Under the pieces are notes generated by a model that did not search any database, was not told where the DNA came from, and saw only the letters and a list, made by a program, of their open reading frames with translations. Of a stretch of 38,929 bases of DNA, positions 1 to 8,649 are shown piece after piece. A program made the position numbers and the translations under genes. Source of the DNA: Candidatus Gastranaerophilales bacterium. Lineage in GTDB: Bacteria > Bacillota > Clostridia > Lachnospirales > Lachnospiraceae. Within the stretch, counting starts at the first letter, position 1; each line of letters starts with the position of its first letter. Where the stretch lies: assembly GCA_023663225.1 (NCBI GenBank), contig JAMPHU010000027.1:1-38929 (forward strand), given 5' to 3'.

Positions 1-2
1 GC

Positions 3-47
3 GGAATTGGTGCGGTAGAAGAAGGGAACTTATCAGGAAGTGCGTAA
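3..47 (+). CDS. Possible 3' end of an upstream gene
   Basis: One reading frame is open from the window edge to a TAA at 45-47 and would encode about 14 residues ending in GNLSGSA. The piece is too short to identify. It is called only because its stop lies shortly before the ychF ribosome binding site. Another frame, closing at 59-61, is equally possible. Confidence 0.25.
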   Translation, partial: GIGAVEEGNLSGSA

Positions 48-78
48 AATCAAGGTTTTAAGGAGGATATAGATAGAA

Positions 79-1176
79 ATGAAACTAGGCATTGTAGGAC
101 TCCCCAATGTGGGAAAGAGCACGCTTTTTAATTCGCTGACCAAGGCGGGAGCGGAATCCGCCAATTATCCCTTCTGTACCATCGACCCCAACGTGGGAGT
201 AGTGGCTGTGCCTGACGAGAGGCTCAAGCTTTTAGGCGATATGTACCAGTCCAAAAAGGTGACGCCCGCCGTGATCGACTTCGTGGATATCGCGGGACTG
301 GTGAAAGGCGCGTCCAAAGGCGAGGGATTGGGCAATCAGTTTTTGAGCAATATCCGCGAGGTGGACGCCATTGTGCATGTGGTGAGATGCTTTGAGGATG
401 AGAATGTGGTGCACGTGGACGGCAGCGTCGATCCTCTGCGGGATATCGAGACCATCAATCTGGAGCTTATTTTTGCCGATTTGGAAGTGTTGGAGAGGAG
501 ATTGTCCAAAGTGGTGAAGGCCGCCAGAATGGACAAGACGCTGGCGAAGGAGGAGGCTCTTTTAAACCGCATCAAAGAGCATTTGGAGAGCGGCAAATTG
601 GCCAAGAGCATGGAGATCGAGGATGAGGATGAGAGCGCGCTTTTAAATTCCTATAATCTGCTTACGTACAAGCCGGTGATCTATGCCGCCAATGTGGCGG
701 AGGCTGATCTTGCGGACGATGGCGCAGGCAATGACAAGGTGGCGCAAGTGCGGAAGTTTGCGGCTGGTGAGAACAGTGAGGTATTTGTCATCTGTGCCCA
801 GATCGAGGAGGAGATTTCCGAGCTGGATGAGGATGAGAAGGCGATGTTTTTAGAGGATCTGGGACTGCAGGAGTCCGGTCTGGAAAAGCTGATCAAGGCC
901 AGCTACAGGCTTTTGGGACTGCACAGTTTCCTCACGGCAGGCGAGGATGAGACCAGAGCGTGGACCATCAAACTGGGCACTAAGGCGCCTCAGGCGGCGG
1001 GCAAGATCCATTCTGATTTTGAGAGGGGTTTTATCAAGGCGGAAGTGGTCAATTATAAGGATCTGCTGGAGCAAGGGTCTCTGGCGGCCGCCAGGGAGAA
1101 GGGCCTGGTGGGGATGGAAGGAAAAGATTATGTGGTGAAAGACGGGGATGTGATCCTGTTTCGATTCAATGTGTAG
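79..1176 (+). CDS. ychF: YchF/Ola1-family redox-regulated ATPase
   Basis: The 365-aa product is full length for YchF, a universally conserved P-loop protein of the Obg-related TRAFAC class that prefers ATP and associates with ribosomes. A P-loop (GLPNVGKST, residues 7-15) and a DxxG switch (DIAGLVKG) are visible. In place of the NKxD specificity motif there is an NVAE-type motif near residue 205, as expected for ATP preference. A helical insert follows, and a C-terminal TGS domain covers about residues 280-363, ending in VILFRFNV. The ATG has an AGGAGG box at 61-66 with a long, 12-nt spacer. lgt follows after 22 nt, so the two are probably cotranscribed. No promoter is visible in the 78 bases upstream. 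Confidence 0.97.
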   Translation: MKLGIVGLPNVGKSTLFNSLTKAGAESANYPFCTIDPNVGVVAVPDERLKLLGDMYQSKKVTPAVIDFVDIAGLVKGASKGEGLGNQFLSNIREVDAIVHVVRCFEDENVVHVDGSVDPLRDIETINLELIFADLEVLERRLSKVVKAARMDKTLAKEEALLNRIKEHLESGKLAKSMEIEDEDESALLNSYNLLTYKPVIYAANVAEADLADDGAGNDKVAQVRKFAAGENSEVFVICAQIEEEISELDEDEKAMFLEDLGLQESGLEKLIKASYRLLGLHSFLTAGEDETRAWTIKLGTKAPQAAGKIHSDFERGFIKAEVVNYKDLLEQGSLAAAREKGLVGMEGKDYVVKDGDVILFRFNV

Positions 1177-1198
1177 GGGTCTGGGAGGATAGATACCG

Positions 1199-2065
1199 AT
1201 GAATGTGATGGATATTGAGTTCCCGAATCTGGGAATTTATCTGGAGAATGTGCCCAAGAGTTTTTCGGTGCTGGGATTTCAGGTGACATTCTATGGACTG
1301 ATCATTGGGATCGGCGTGCTTTTGGGGATCCTAATGGCGGCGCATGACGGGAAAGTGATGGGACAGGATCCGGACACCTATTGGGATTTTGCGCTTTATG
1401 CGGTGATCTTTTCCGTGATCGGCGCGAGGATTTACTATGTGGTCTTTGCGTGGGATTATTATAAGGACAATCTCCTTAGCATCTTCAACACCAGAAACGG
1501 AGGAATGGCAATCTACGGCGCTGTGATCGGCGGATTTGCCACTTTGTTTGTGTACAACTGGGTGAAAAAGACCAATCCCTTTCAGATGGGCGACAGTGCG
1601 GTGCTGGGACTGATCCTGGGACAGGCGGTCGGCAGATGGGGGAATTTTATGAATCGGGAAGTGTTCGGAGAGTACTCGGACGGACTCTTTGCCATGAGGC
1701 TGCCCATCGCGGCGGTCAGGAGTCGGGATATCTCCGAGAATATATGGGCGCATGTGGCGGAAGGAGAGAATTTTATACAGGTGCATCCCACCTTCCTCTA
1801 CGAGAGCGCCTGGAATCTACTGGTGCTCTTTGTGATGCTTTTGTACCGCAGACACAAAAAGTTTCATGGCGAAGTCTGTCTGCTCTACTTGGGCGGATAC
1901 GGCCTGGGACGTTTTATCATCGAAGGGATCCGGACGGACACCCTGTTCGTTCCGGGGACGCAGATTCCGGTCTCCCAGGTGTTGTCGCTGGCCATGGTGG
2001 CCTTTGCGGTGATCGTGGACGTGATCGTGCGTCTGCGGATGCGCAAAAAAGCAGTTGCAGAGTGA
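1199..2065 (+). CDS. lgt: Prolipoprotein diacylglyceryl transferase
   Basis: The 288-aa polytopic membrane protein transfers diacylglycerol from phosphatidylglycerol to the lipobox cysteine of prelipoproteins, the first step of lipoprotein maturation. The Lgt signature GRWGNFMNREVFG lies at residues 145-157. The HPTFLYES motif begins at about residue 196, and a YGLIIGIGV-type first helix is present. About seven hydrophobic segments fit the family. A GGGAGG box at 1183-1188 supports the ATG at 1199. A terminator-like hairpin begins 20 nt after the stop, so this is the end of the ychF-lgt unit. Confidence 0.97.
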   Translation: MNVMDIEFPNLGIYLENVPKSFSVLGFQVTFYGLIIGIGVLLGILMAAHDGKVMGQDPDTYWDFALYAVIFSVIGARIYYVVFAWDYYKDNLLSIFNTRNGGMAIYGAVIGGFATLFVYNWVKKTNPFQMGDSAVLGLILGQAVGRWGNFMNREVFGEYSDGLFAMRLPIAAVRSRDISENIWAHVAEGENFIQVHPTFLYESAWNLLVLFVMLLYRRHKKFHGEVCLLYLGGYGLGRFIIEGIRTDTLFVPGTQIPVSQVLSLAMVAFAVIVDVIVRLRMRKKAVAE

Positions 2066-2085
2066 AACTGTTACGCAAAAAGAGG

Positions 2086-2144
2086 TTGTCGCATGATAGC
2101 GGTTTTTGCCATTTCCTTGGCATCAACCGTCATGCGGCAATTTT
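2086..2144 (+). terminator. lgt terminator hairpin (simple member of the dispersed hairpin family)
   Basis: TTGTCGCATGA at 2086-2096 pairs with TCATGCGGCAA at 2130-2140 with a single G-U pair. CGGTT (2100-2104) pairs with AACCG (2125-2129), a small TGCCA/TGGCA hairpin closes the top, and TTTT follows. The arm sequence recurs at 15552, 31239 and 38039. Confidence 0.75.
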
Positions 2145-2273
2145 CATGAACTTTTCTATATGATGATGGGAAATCATCCCACCTCCACAATATCTTGTGC
2201 TTTTTCCCCTTTTTTTCATTAATTTTCATTACAAATTTCAGCAATTATTACAATTTTTTGCAATAAAATAATG

Positions 2274-2446
2274 TAACAGTTCAGCCCTCCCATTCATAAA
2301 AGCGTCTGCTTCGCATCCGTCGCCGCTTCCGCGGCTCACCTTTTATTTCATGTGAGGGCGCTCCGCTCATAAAATGATATGTAAGCCGTGCTTTGTGCGC
2401 AAGCGCCCACGCGCAGCTTACATATCATTTTATGGCTGAACTGTTT
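2274..2446. repeat. 173-bp non-coding element with terminal inverted repeats (MITE-like)
   Basis: The 12-bp inverted ends AACAGTTCAGCC (2275-2286) and GGCTGAACTGTT (2434-2445) bound two palindromes. The first is imperfect, about 2286-2358. The second has perfect 19-bp arms, 2368-2386 and 2416-2434, around a 29-nt loop. The right end, read inverted, is identical for 20 bases to the left end of the larger element at 27864 (TAACAGTTCAGCC plus ATAAAAT). There is no open reading frame of note. I infer a non-autonomous mobile or mobilised element; no transposase is in the window. Confidence 0.75.
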
Positions 2447-2476
2447 AAAAAAAATTAATAATTTTATTGATTTTAC

Positions 2477-2505
2477 TTGTCAAACGCGTTATTTTAGTAT
2501 AGAAT
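2477..2505 (+). promoter_or_regulatory. Sigma-A promoter of the dcw operon (mraZ)
   Basis: TTGTCA (2477-2482), a 17-bp spacer and TAGAAT (2500-2505). The predicted start, near 2512, coincides with the first MraZ-type box. Confidence 0.75.
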
Positions 2506-2511
2506 CAAAAG

Positions 2512-2570
2512 AAAGTGGGATGAAGATACCATAAAAACCCATAAAGTGGGATGAGATGTCCATAAAGGGA
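2512..2570 (+). promoter_or_regulatory. MraZ-box repeat array
   Basis: AAAGTGGGA occurs at 2512-2520 and 2543-2551, and a diverged AAAGGGA at 2564-2570. The spacings of 31 and 21 bp are near whole helical turns. MraZ proteins are known to bind repeated GTGGG-type boxes just upstream of their own gene, so autorepression of the dcw operon is the likely role. Confidence 0.7.
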
Positions 2571-2614
2571 AGGTATCGGCGTGGCAGCGCCCACTTTGAA
2601 CGGTGGTGATTGTG

Positions 2615-3046
2615 ATGTTTATGGGCGAGTACAATCATACGATAGACGCGAAAGGCAGGTTGAGTATTCCTTCAAAGTTCCGCAGTATTTTGGGAATGGA
2701 GTTTGTGATCTCCAAAGGGATAGATGGCTGTCTCTATGCGTATGCCAACGAGGATTGGACGAGATTTGAGAAAAACCTGACATCGCTGCCACTGGTTGAC
2801 AAAGGAGCGAGACAGTTCGCGCGTTTTTTCCTGGCAGGAGCGGCCCAAATGGAGTTGGATCCGCAGGGAAGGATCCTCTTGCCTGCGTCGCTCAGGGAAT
2901 TTGCGGGACTGGAGAAGGACGTGGTGTTGGTAGGTGTAGGCACCCGCATCGAGATTTGGAGCAAGTCAAGATGGGATGAGGCGAATGCGGAAGTGGATAT
3001 CGACGATATCACCGCCGGTATGAAAGACATGAACCTTACCATCTAA
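2615..3046 (+). CDS. mraZ: MraZ, AbrB-fold transcriptional regulator of the dcw cluster
   Basis: The 143-aa product has the two SpoVT/AbrB-like halves typical of MraZ, each with a DxxGR element: [20 protein letters not shown] at the N-terminus and [15 protein letters not shown] in the middle. I chose the ATG at 2615 (MFMGEYNHT) over in-frame GTG codons at 2603 and 2606. It gives the usual family length, and GGTGGTGA at 2602-2609 sits as its ribosome binding site. MraZ is the first gene of the dcw cluster and a DNA-binding autoregulator; candidate binding boxes lie at 2512-2570. rsmH starts 10 nt downstream. Confidence 0.95.
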   Translation: MFMGEYNHTIDAKGRLSIPSKFRSILGMEFVISKGIDGCLYAYANEDWTRFEKNLTSLPLVDKGARQFARFFLAGAAQMELDPQGRILLPASLREFAGLEKDVVLVGVGTRIEIWSKSRWDEANAEVDIDDITAGMKDMNLTI

Positions 3047-3056
3047 GGAGCGGACT

Positions 3057-3986
3057 ATGGAATTTAAACACTGTTCCGTTCTGTTGACGGAGACGATAAA
3101 CGAGTTACATATCAGACCGGATGGCATCTATCTGGACGGTACCTTAGGAGGCGGCGGGCACGCGTATGAAGTATGTAAAAGGCTAAAGGGCGGTCACTTT
3201 TATGGGATCGACCAGGATGACGCGGCGATAGAGGCGGCGGGGGAGAGGCTCTCCCTCTTTGGAGAGAATGTCTCTATCCTGCGCGGCAATTACTGCAATG
3301 CGCGGACGCTTTTGAGGGAGCGGGGCGTGAGTGAAGTGGACGGCATCGTGCTGGATCTGGGGGTCTCCTCCTACCAGTTGGACACGGAGGAGAGAGGCTT
3401 TTCCTACCGCTTCTGCGCTCCCTTAGATATGCGGATGGACAGACGGCAAAGCCTGACCGCGAGGGAGATCGTGAATGAATATCCGGAGCGGGAGCTTTTC
3501 CGTGTGATACGGGATTATGGGGAGGAGCCTTTTGCCAAGAATATCGCCAAACATATTGTGCGGGCGAGGGCGGACAAACCCATAGAGACCACGTTTGAAT
3601 TAAACGACCTGATCAAGGCGGCGATCCCCGCCAAAATGAGGCAGAACGGGCATCCCTCCAAGCGGACCTTTCAGGCGATCCGCATTGAGTGCAATGCCGA
3701 GCTGGAAGCGCTTAAGAATTCGTTAGATGAAATGATAGAACTGCTAACCCCCGGGGGAAGATTGTGTATCATCACTTTCCATTCCCTTGAGGATCGGATC
3801 GTAAAGAACGGTTTTAAGACGAATGAAAACCCTTGTATCTGCCCGCCGGAGTTTCCGGTATGTGTGTGCGGCAGGAAGTCAAAGGGAAAGGTCGTCACCA
3901 AAAAGCCGATTCTTCCCGGCGCGAAAGAGACAGAGGAAAACAGCCGCGCCAAGAGCGCGAAGCTTCGTGTGTTTGAGAGAGCATGA
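3057..3986 (+). CDS. rsmH: 16S rRNA (cytosine-1402 N4)-methyltransferase
   Basis: The 309-aa SAM-dependent enzyme (RsmH/MraW) methylates N4 of C1402 in the ribosomal P site. SAM-binding motif I ([14 protein letters not shown], residues 27-40), GIDQDD, the [11 protein letters not shown] motif and ERGFSYR follow in the family order. Near the C-terminus a short Cys-rich segment ([13 protein letters not shown]) precedes a basic KKPI region, as in other Firmicute RsmH proteins. Its position between mraZ and ftsL is the conserved one. Confidence 0.97.
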   Translation: MEFKHCSVLLTETINELHIRPDGIYLDGTLGGGGHAYEVCKRLKGGHFYGIDQDDAAIEAAGERLSLFGENVSILRGNYCNARTLLRERGVSEVDGIVLDLGVSSYQLDTEERGFSYRFCAPLDMRMDRRQSLTAREIVNEYPERELFRVIRDYGEEPFAKNIAKHIVRARADKPIETTFELNDLIKAAIPAKMRQNGHPSKRTFQAIRIECNAELEALKNSLDEMIELLTPGGRLCIITFHSLEDRIVKNGFKTNENPCICPPEFPVCVCGRKSKGKVVTKKPILPGAKETEENSRAKSAKLRVFERA

Positions 3987-4013
3987 CTATAAATAGAAAA
4001 GAGGACAAGACCC

Positions 4014-4496
4014 ATGGCGCAGAGAAGACACACTCACACAGAACGGACCAAAAGACAGTCTGCGAGAAATATGTATGTATATGACAATACTGCCAGAGAT
4101 ATGCAGGTTCAGAGACAACTGGAAGAACAACCAAAGAGAAAACTCAGTCACGAAGCGAGAAAGAATCGGGACAAGGCGCACCACATGAGCATGGGTTATG
4201 TGCTGTTTTTGGTGGCGGCGCTGGGCGCCTGCGCGATGATACTGATCAATTACGTGCAGCTACAGGCAGAGCTCACCACAAAGATTCAGAATGTGGCAAG
4301 CAGGGAGAGTGAGTTAAACACTCTGCGGCTGGAAAATGATGAGGCGTACAACCGCATTGTCAGCAGTATCGACTTGGAGGAGATCAGGCGGATCGCCATC
4401 GGGGAGTTGGGAATGACCTACGCAGGAGAAGGTCAGATCATCACTTACAGCGGCGTGGGCAGAGACTATATGAGAAAAGTGGCCGACGACAACTAG
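4014..4496 (+). CDS. ftsL: Cell division protein FtsL-like (septum formation initiator type)
   Basis: The 160-aa bitopic protein has a basic, Gln/Arg-rich cytoplasmic part (about residues 1-60), one membrane span (about 61-82, GYVLFLVAALGACAMILI) and an external coiled coil (about 83-140, SRESELNTLRLENDE) ending in the EIRRIAIGELGM segment typical of FtsL/DivIC. FtsL links FtsQ/DivIB and the septal transpeptidase in the divisome. Sequence conservation in this family is low; position between rsmH and the PBP gene supports the call. A GAGGA box lies 8 nt before the ATG. Confidence 0.88.
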   Translation: MAQRRHTHTERTKRQSARNMYVYDNTARDMQVQRQLEEQPKRKLSHEARKNRDKAHHMSMGYVLFLVAALGACAMILINYVQLQAELTTKIQNVASRESELNTLRLENDEAYNRIVSSIDLEEIRRIAIGELGMTYAGEGQIITYSGVGRDYMRKVADDN

Positions 4497-4534
4497 AGCC
4501 GGACGCTATTGCAGTCGGCGGTGCGGAGGAGAAT

Positions 4535-6799
4535 GTGAAAGAAAACAGTAGCGGCAAGTTTGCCATATGGATGCAAAAAAAGCTGGTGATCCTTTTCTTG
4601 GGGATCTTACTGGCTTTTGGCGTGTTGTCGTCGATTTTGGTTTCCATAGCAAAGGAGAACGGAACGGAATACCAGAAGCAGGTATTGTCCCAGCAGCGGT
4701 ATGATTCCACTACGATTCCCTTTCGGAGAGGGGATATCGTGGATGCCAGAGGCACGCAGCTTGCCACCAGTGAAAAGGTCTATAATCTGATCATCGATGC
4801 CAGCGTGATGACATCGGGCAAAGGGAAATACTTAGACCCCACCATGCAGGCGTTGGCGCAATATTTTCCGCAGTTAAACATAACGGAGATCAGGCAGTAT
4901 GTGACCACTCACGAGAACTCCCAGTGGTATGTGGCGCTCCGCCGTCTGACGTATGACGAGATCAGTGATTTTCGGGCGGCCCAGGCCCAGACGGAAAGCA
5001 ATATAAAAGGGGTCTGGTTTGAGGAGGAGTACAGGCGGATTTACCCCAACGGCTCTCTGGCTGCGGATGTGGTGGGGTTTGCCAACAGCGGCAACGAAGG
5101 TTCCTACGGGTTGGAAGAATATTATAACAGCGTTTTAAACGGTACGAACGGGAGAGAATACGGTTATCTGAACGACGATTCCAATTTGGAGAGAACCGTA
5201 AAGCCAGCTGTGGACGGATACACCATTCACAGCACCATAGACGCCAATATCCAGAGTATCGTGGAAAAATATCTCAAGCAGTTTAATGATGAGCACATGA
5301 ATGTCGCCAGGGAGGGGAACGGTGCGGAAAATATCGGCTGCATCATCATGGAAGTGGACACGGGCAGAGTCTTGGCCATGGCGAACTATCCCACCTATGA
5401 CCTGAACAATGTGCGGGACACGACAGCTTTGATCGGTTCCAATCTGTATGAAAGAGAGGAACTGGCAAACGGCTACTACCGCTTCAACAAGACGGACACG
5501 ATCATCACGCAGGAAGTCCTGGACGGATTGAGCGAGGATGAGTTGTATGTGAATTTGAACAACCTCTGGAAGAATTTCTGCATTACCTCCACCTATGAGC
5601 CGGGGTCCACGGCCAAGCCATTCACTGTGGCGGCGGCGTTGGAGAACGGCGATATCACAGGGGAGGAGCATTACGGCTGTTCCGGTTATTATGAAGTGGG
5701 CGGGCACACGATCGGGTGCCATCCCACCACGGGAGGCCACGGGGATGTGACGGTGCAGTCCTCTGTGGCGTGGTCTTGCAATATTGCGCTGATCAAGATC
5801 GGACAGACGATGGGGAGAGATACCTTCAGCAAGTTTCAGGATATTTTCAATTTTGGTTTAAAGACAAATGTGGATCTGGCGGGGGAAGCCAGAACGGTCA
5901 GTCTGATCTATCAGGCGGAGGAAATGGGACCGGCGGACCTGGCCACCAATTCCTTCGGACAGAACTTTAATGTGACGATGATCCAGATGATCACGGGTTT
6001 TTGTTCTCTGATCAACGGCGGATATTATTATGAACCGCACATGGTGGACCGCATCACCAATTCCAGCGGCGCCACCATAGAGAATATTGAACCCAGGGTG
6101 TTAAAACAGACCGTGTCCGAGTCTACATCTGCGCTGATCAGACAGTATTGCCGCGCCACGGTGATGGAGGAGGGCGGCGAACACAGGACCGGTCAGACCG
6201 CCAGACCTGCGGGTTACGCCATCGGCGGCAAGACCGGCACGGCGGAGACGCTTCCCCGCGACAACAACGAATATGTGGTATCCTTTATCGGATTTGCGCC
6301 TGCGGACGAACCGCAGATCGCAATCTATGTGGTGGTGGACAGGGCCAATGCGTCGAAACAGGACGATGCCAAGTATGCCACGGGGATTGTGAAAAATATC
6401 CTGACGGAAGTACTCCCCTATCTGAATATTTTTATGACCGAGGAATTGAGCGAGGCCGAGATACAGGATCTCAACGAGAGAAATCTGGCGATCACCAATA
6501 TGTACACCCAAGACCAGGAGGAAACCCCCACGCAGGAGGGTGCGGAAAACGGCGACACGCCGGAAGAAAACGGTTATGACAACGGCGACGGCACGATCAC
6601 TGATCCCACAGGCGAGACGGTCAATAAGACGCCGGCCTGGATGAATTATCCCATCGATCCGACCACCGGCTACCGCAAAGATCCCAATACCGGAGACTGG
6701 CTGGATGCGCAGACGGGAGAACTGATCGATAAAAGCGAGAGCGTTATGGGGGCGGATGTGCCGGTGAATCCCCATATCATCAATCCCATGGTGGAGTAG
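4535..6799 (+). CDS. ftsI: Class B penicillin-binding protein (FtsI/PBP2B-like), first of two tandem copies
   Basis: The 754-aa septal peptidoglycan transpeptidase starts at GTG behind GGAGG (4525-4529). It has an N-terminal membrane anchor (about residues 14-38), a dimerisation/pedestal domain with RRGDIVDARG, and a transpeptidase domain with all three active-site motifs: STAK at 358-361, SCN at 414-416 and KTG at 566-568. A roughly 110-residue acidic tail after the catalytic domain contains DPTTG/DPNTG repeats. It resembles no domain I know and could be a wall-associated linker. The position matches pbpB (ftsI) in the Bacillus order pbpB-spoVD. Which of the two copies does vegetative septation is inferred from position only. 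Confidence 0.9.
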   Translation: MKENSSGKFAIWMQKKLVILFLGILLAFGVLSSILVSIAKENGTEYQKQVLSQQRYDSTTIPFRRGDIVDARGTQLATSEKVYNLIIDASVMTSGKGKYLDPTMQALAQYFPQLNITEIRQYVTTHENSQWYVALRRLTYDEISDFRAAQAQTESNIKGVWFEEEYRRIYPNGSLAADVVGFANSGNEGSYGLEEYYNSVLNGTNGREYGYLNDDSNLERTVKPAVDGYTIHSTIDANIQSIVEKYLKQFNDEHMNVAREGNGAENIGCIIMEVDTGRVLAMANYPTYDLNNVRDTTALIGSNLYEREELANGYYRFNKTDTIITQEVLDGLSEDELYVNLNNLWKNFCITSTYEPGSTAKPFTVAAALENGDITGEEHYGCSGYYEVGGHTIGCHPTTGGHGDVTVQSSVAWSCNIALIKIGQTMGRDTFSKFQDIFNFGLKTNVDLAGEARTVSLIYQAEEMGPADLATNSFGQNFNVTMIQMITGFCSLINGGYYYEPHMVDRITNSSGATIENIEPRVLKQTVSESTSALIRQYCRATVMEEGGEHRTGQTARPAGYAIGGKTGTAETLPRDNNEYVVSFIGFAPADEPQIAIYVVVDRANASKQDDAKYATGIVKNILTEVLPYLNIFMTEELSEAEIQDLNERNLAITNMYTQDQEETPTQEGAENGDTPEENGYDNGDGTITDPTGETVNKTPAWMNYPIDPTTGYRKDPNTGDWLDAQTGELIDKSESVMGADVPVNPHIINPMVE

Positions 6800-6881
6800 C
6801 GCATTTTGGAGAATAAAATACGAATAACCAAAGCCAAAGGAGAATACAGTTAGGTAAGGCTCTTTTTGTGAGGTTTCGTAT

Positions 6882-8618
6882 ATGCTTACGAACAACAATC
6901 AGATCGCCCACAGAAAAAAGATCATGGTGGTATTCTTTGCCTGCGCCGGAATATTGCTCTTTCTGTTTGGAAGGTTGGTGTATCTGATGATATGGCGGGC
7001 GGATCATTATTCCCAGCTTGCCGACGCCTTGCATGAGAGAGAGCGGAGCATCAAGGCGGCGAGAGGGCGGATCTTGGACCGCAACGGCGTGGTGCTGGCG
7101 GACAATAGAACCGTCTGTACCGTTTCTGTAATACACAATCAGATCGAAGATCCGCAGGAAGTGATACGGGTGCTCTGTGAAGAACTGGAGCTGTCTGAGG
7201 AGTACGTCACCGCCCGTGTGGAAAAATATTCTTCCATGGAGCGTATTTTGAGCAATGTGGATAAGGAGACGGGAGACCGCATCAGAGAATACGATCTGGC
7301 GGGGGTGAAGGTGGATGAAGATTATAAGAGATATTACCCTTACGGGGAACTGGCCAGCAAAGTGCTGGGATTTACCGGAGGAGATAACCAGGGTATCATC
7401 GGACTGGAGGTCATATACGAACCATTTCTGGCGGGAGAGGCGGGCACGATCCTCACTGTGACCGACGCCAAGGGGATCGAGGTGGACGAAGCGGGAGAGC
7501 GCAGAGTGGAACCCATAGCGGGCAACGATCTCTACATAAGTATCGACCATAATATTCAGGCGTATGCGACACAGCTTGCCGAGCAGGCTTATGCCGCCAA
7601 GGAGGCGGACGGCGTCTCGATCATTGTGATGAATCCGCAAAACGGAGAGATTTACGCCATGGTGAATGTGCCGGAATTTGACCTGAACAATCCCTATGAG
7701 CTGCCGGAGGGAACCGCGGAGACGATCAGCGTGGAGGAGCAGCAAAACCTGTTGAACGGTATCTGGAGAAACGGCTGTATCAACGACACTTACGAGCCGG
7801 GCTCCACTTTCAAAATCATCACCGCCGCCGCGGCGCTGGAAGAAGGTGTGGTGACGCCGGAGGATCAATTCAGTTGTCCCGGTTTTATCGTGGTGGACGA
7901 CAGAAAAATACGCTGCCACAAGACGGCGGGGCACGGGGCGGAGAATTTTGTCAAGGCGACCATGAATTCCTGCAATCCCGTGTTCATCACGGTGGGACTC
8001 CGCCTGGGAGTAGATCGTTATTACGCCTATTTTGAACAGTTCGGCTTGAAGAAAAAAACTGGAATAGACCTGCCGGGGGAGGCGGGCACGATCATGCACA
8101 ATAAGGAGGATATGGGCAATGTGGAGCTGGCGACGGTGTCTTTCGGGCAATCTTTTCAGATCACGCCCATACAGCTTTTGACTACGGTTTCCTCCATTAT
8201 CAACGGCGGAGACCGGATCACCCCCCATTTTGGTATTCGGGCGGTGGATGAAAACGGCGAGCTGGTGGAGGAATTTACCTATCCGGTGCAGGAGGGCATC
8301 TTGTCGGAGGAGACCAGCGCTACCATGCGTGAGATCTTAAAGATGGTGGTGGAGGAAGGCGGCGGTATCAACGGCAAGGTGGAGGGCTTTAGTGTGGGCG
8401 GCAAGACCGCTACAAGCCAGACCCTTCCCAGAGGCAGTGGGCGCTATATCGCTTCTTTTATCGGATTTGCGCCGGCGGAGGACCCCCAGGTGATCGCCAT
8501 CGCCATCATCAACAACCCCCAGGGGACTTATTACGGCGGACAGATCGCGGCGCCGGTGGTGCGTCAGTTATTTGAAAATATCCTTCCTTATTTGGGGGTT
8601 ATGGGTTATAATCAATAG
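6882..8618 (+). CDS. spoVD: Class B penicillin-binding protein (SpoVD/FtsI-like), second copy, KTG motif altered to KTA
   Basis: The 578-aa paralogue of the preceding gene has an N-terminal anchor (about residues 15-38), the RGRILDRNG pedestal motif and a transpeptidase domain with STFK at 308-311 and SCN at 363-365. The third active-site motif reads KTA (508-510) in the context GGKTATSQT where class B PBPs normally have KTG. It lacks the acidic tail of its neighbour. By position it corresponds to spoVD, which makes spore cortex peptidoglycan in Bacillus, but a vegetative role cannot be excluded. It lies 82 nt downstream of the first PBP, and its start is supported by GTGAGG at about 6868-6873. 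Confidence 0.88.
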   Translation: MLTNNNQIAHRKKIMVVFFACAGILLFLFGRLVYLMIWRADHYSQLADALHERERSIKAARGRILDRNGVVLADNRTVCTVSVIHNQIEDPQEVIRVLCEELELSEEYVTARVEKYSSMERILSNVDKETGDRIREYDLAGVKVDEDYKRYYPYGELASKVLGFTGGDNQGIIGLEVIYEPFLAGEAGTILTVTDAKGIEVDEAGERRVEPIAGNDLYISIDHNIQAYATQLAEQAYAAKEADGVSIIVMNPQNGEIYAMVNVPEFDLNNPYELPEGTAETISVEEQQNLLNGIWRNGCINDTYEPGSTFKIITAAAALEEGVVTPEDQFSCPGFIVVDDRKIRCHKTAGHGAENFVKATMNSCNPVFITVGLRLGVDRYYAYFEQFGLKKKTGIDLPGEAGTIMHNKEDMGNVELATVSFGQSFQITPIQLLTTVSSIINGGDRITPHFGIRAVDENGELVEEFTYPVQEGILSEETSATMREILKMVVEEGGGINGKVEGFSVGGKTATSQTLPRGSGRYIASFIGFAPAEDPQVIAIAIINNPQGTYYGGQIAAPVVRQLFENILPYLGVMGYNQ

Positions 8619-8649
8619 AGTCAGTGTGTTTGCATGGAAAGGCGGGAGT

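Noticed and set aside
5135-6898. Long minus-strand open frames under the first PBP gene
   Set aside because: These are shadows caused by strong codon bias; no ribosome binding site or family resemblance.
6780-8228. 482-codon open frame on the minus strand inside the second PBP gene
   Set aside because: It lies fully antisense to a complete PBP with its active-site motifs. The translation is rich in His, Arg and Val runs typical of reversed coding sequence, and it has no ribosome binding site.
8572-8649. Longer N-terminus for mraY starting inside the PBP gene
   Set aside because: The extra 26 residues are unlike MraY and overlap a complete PBP C-terminus. The ATG at 8650 has its own ribosome binding site.
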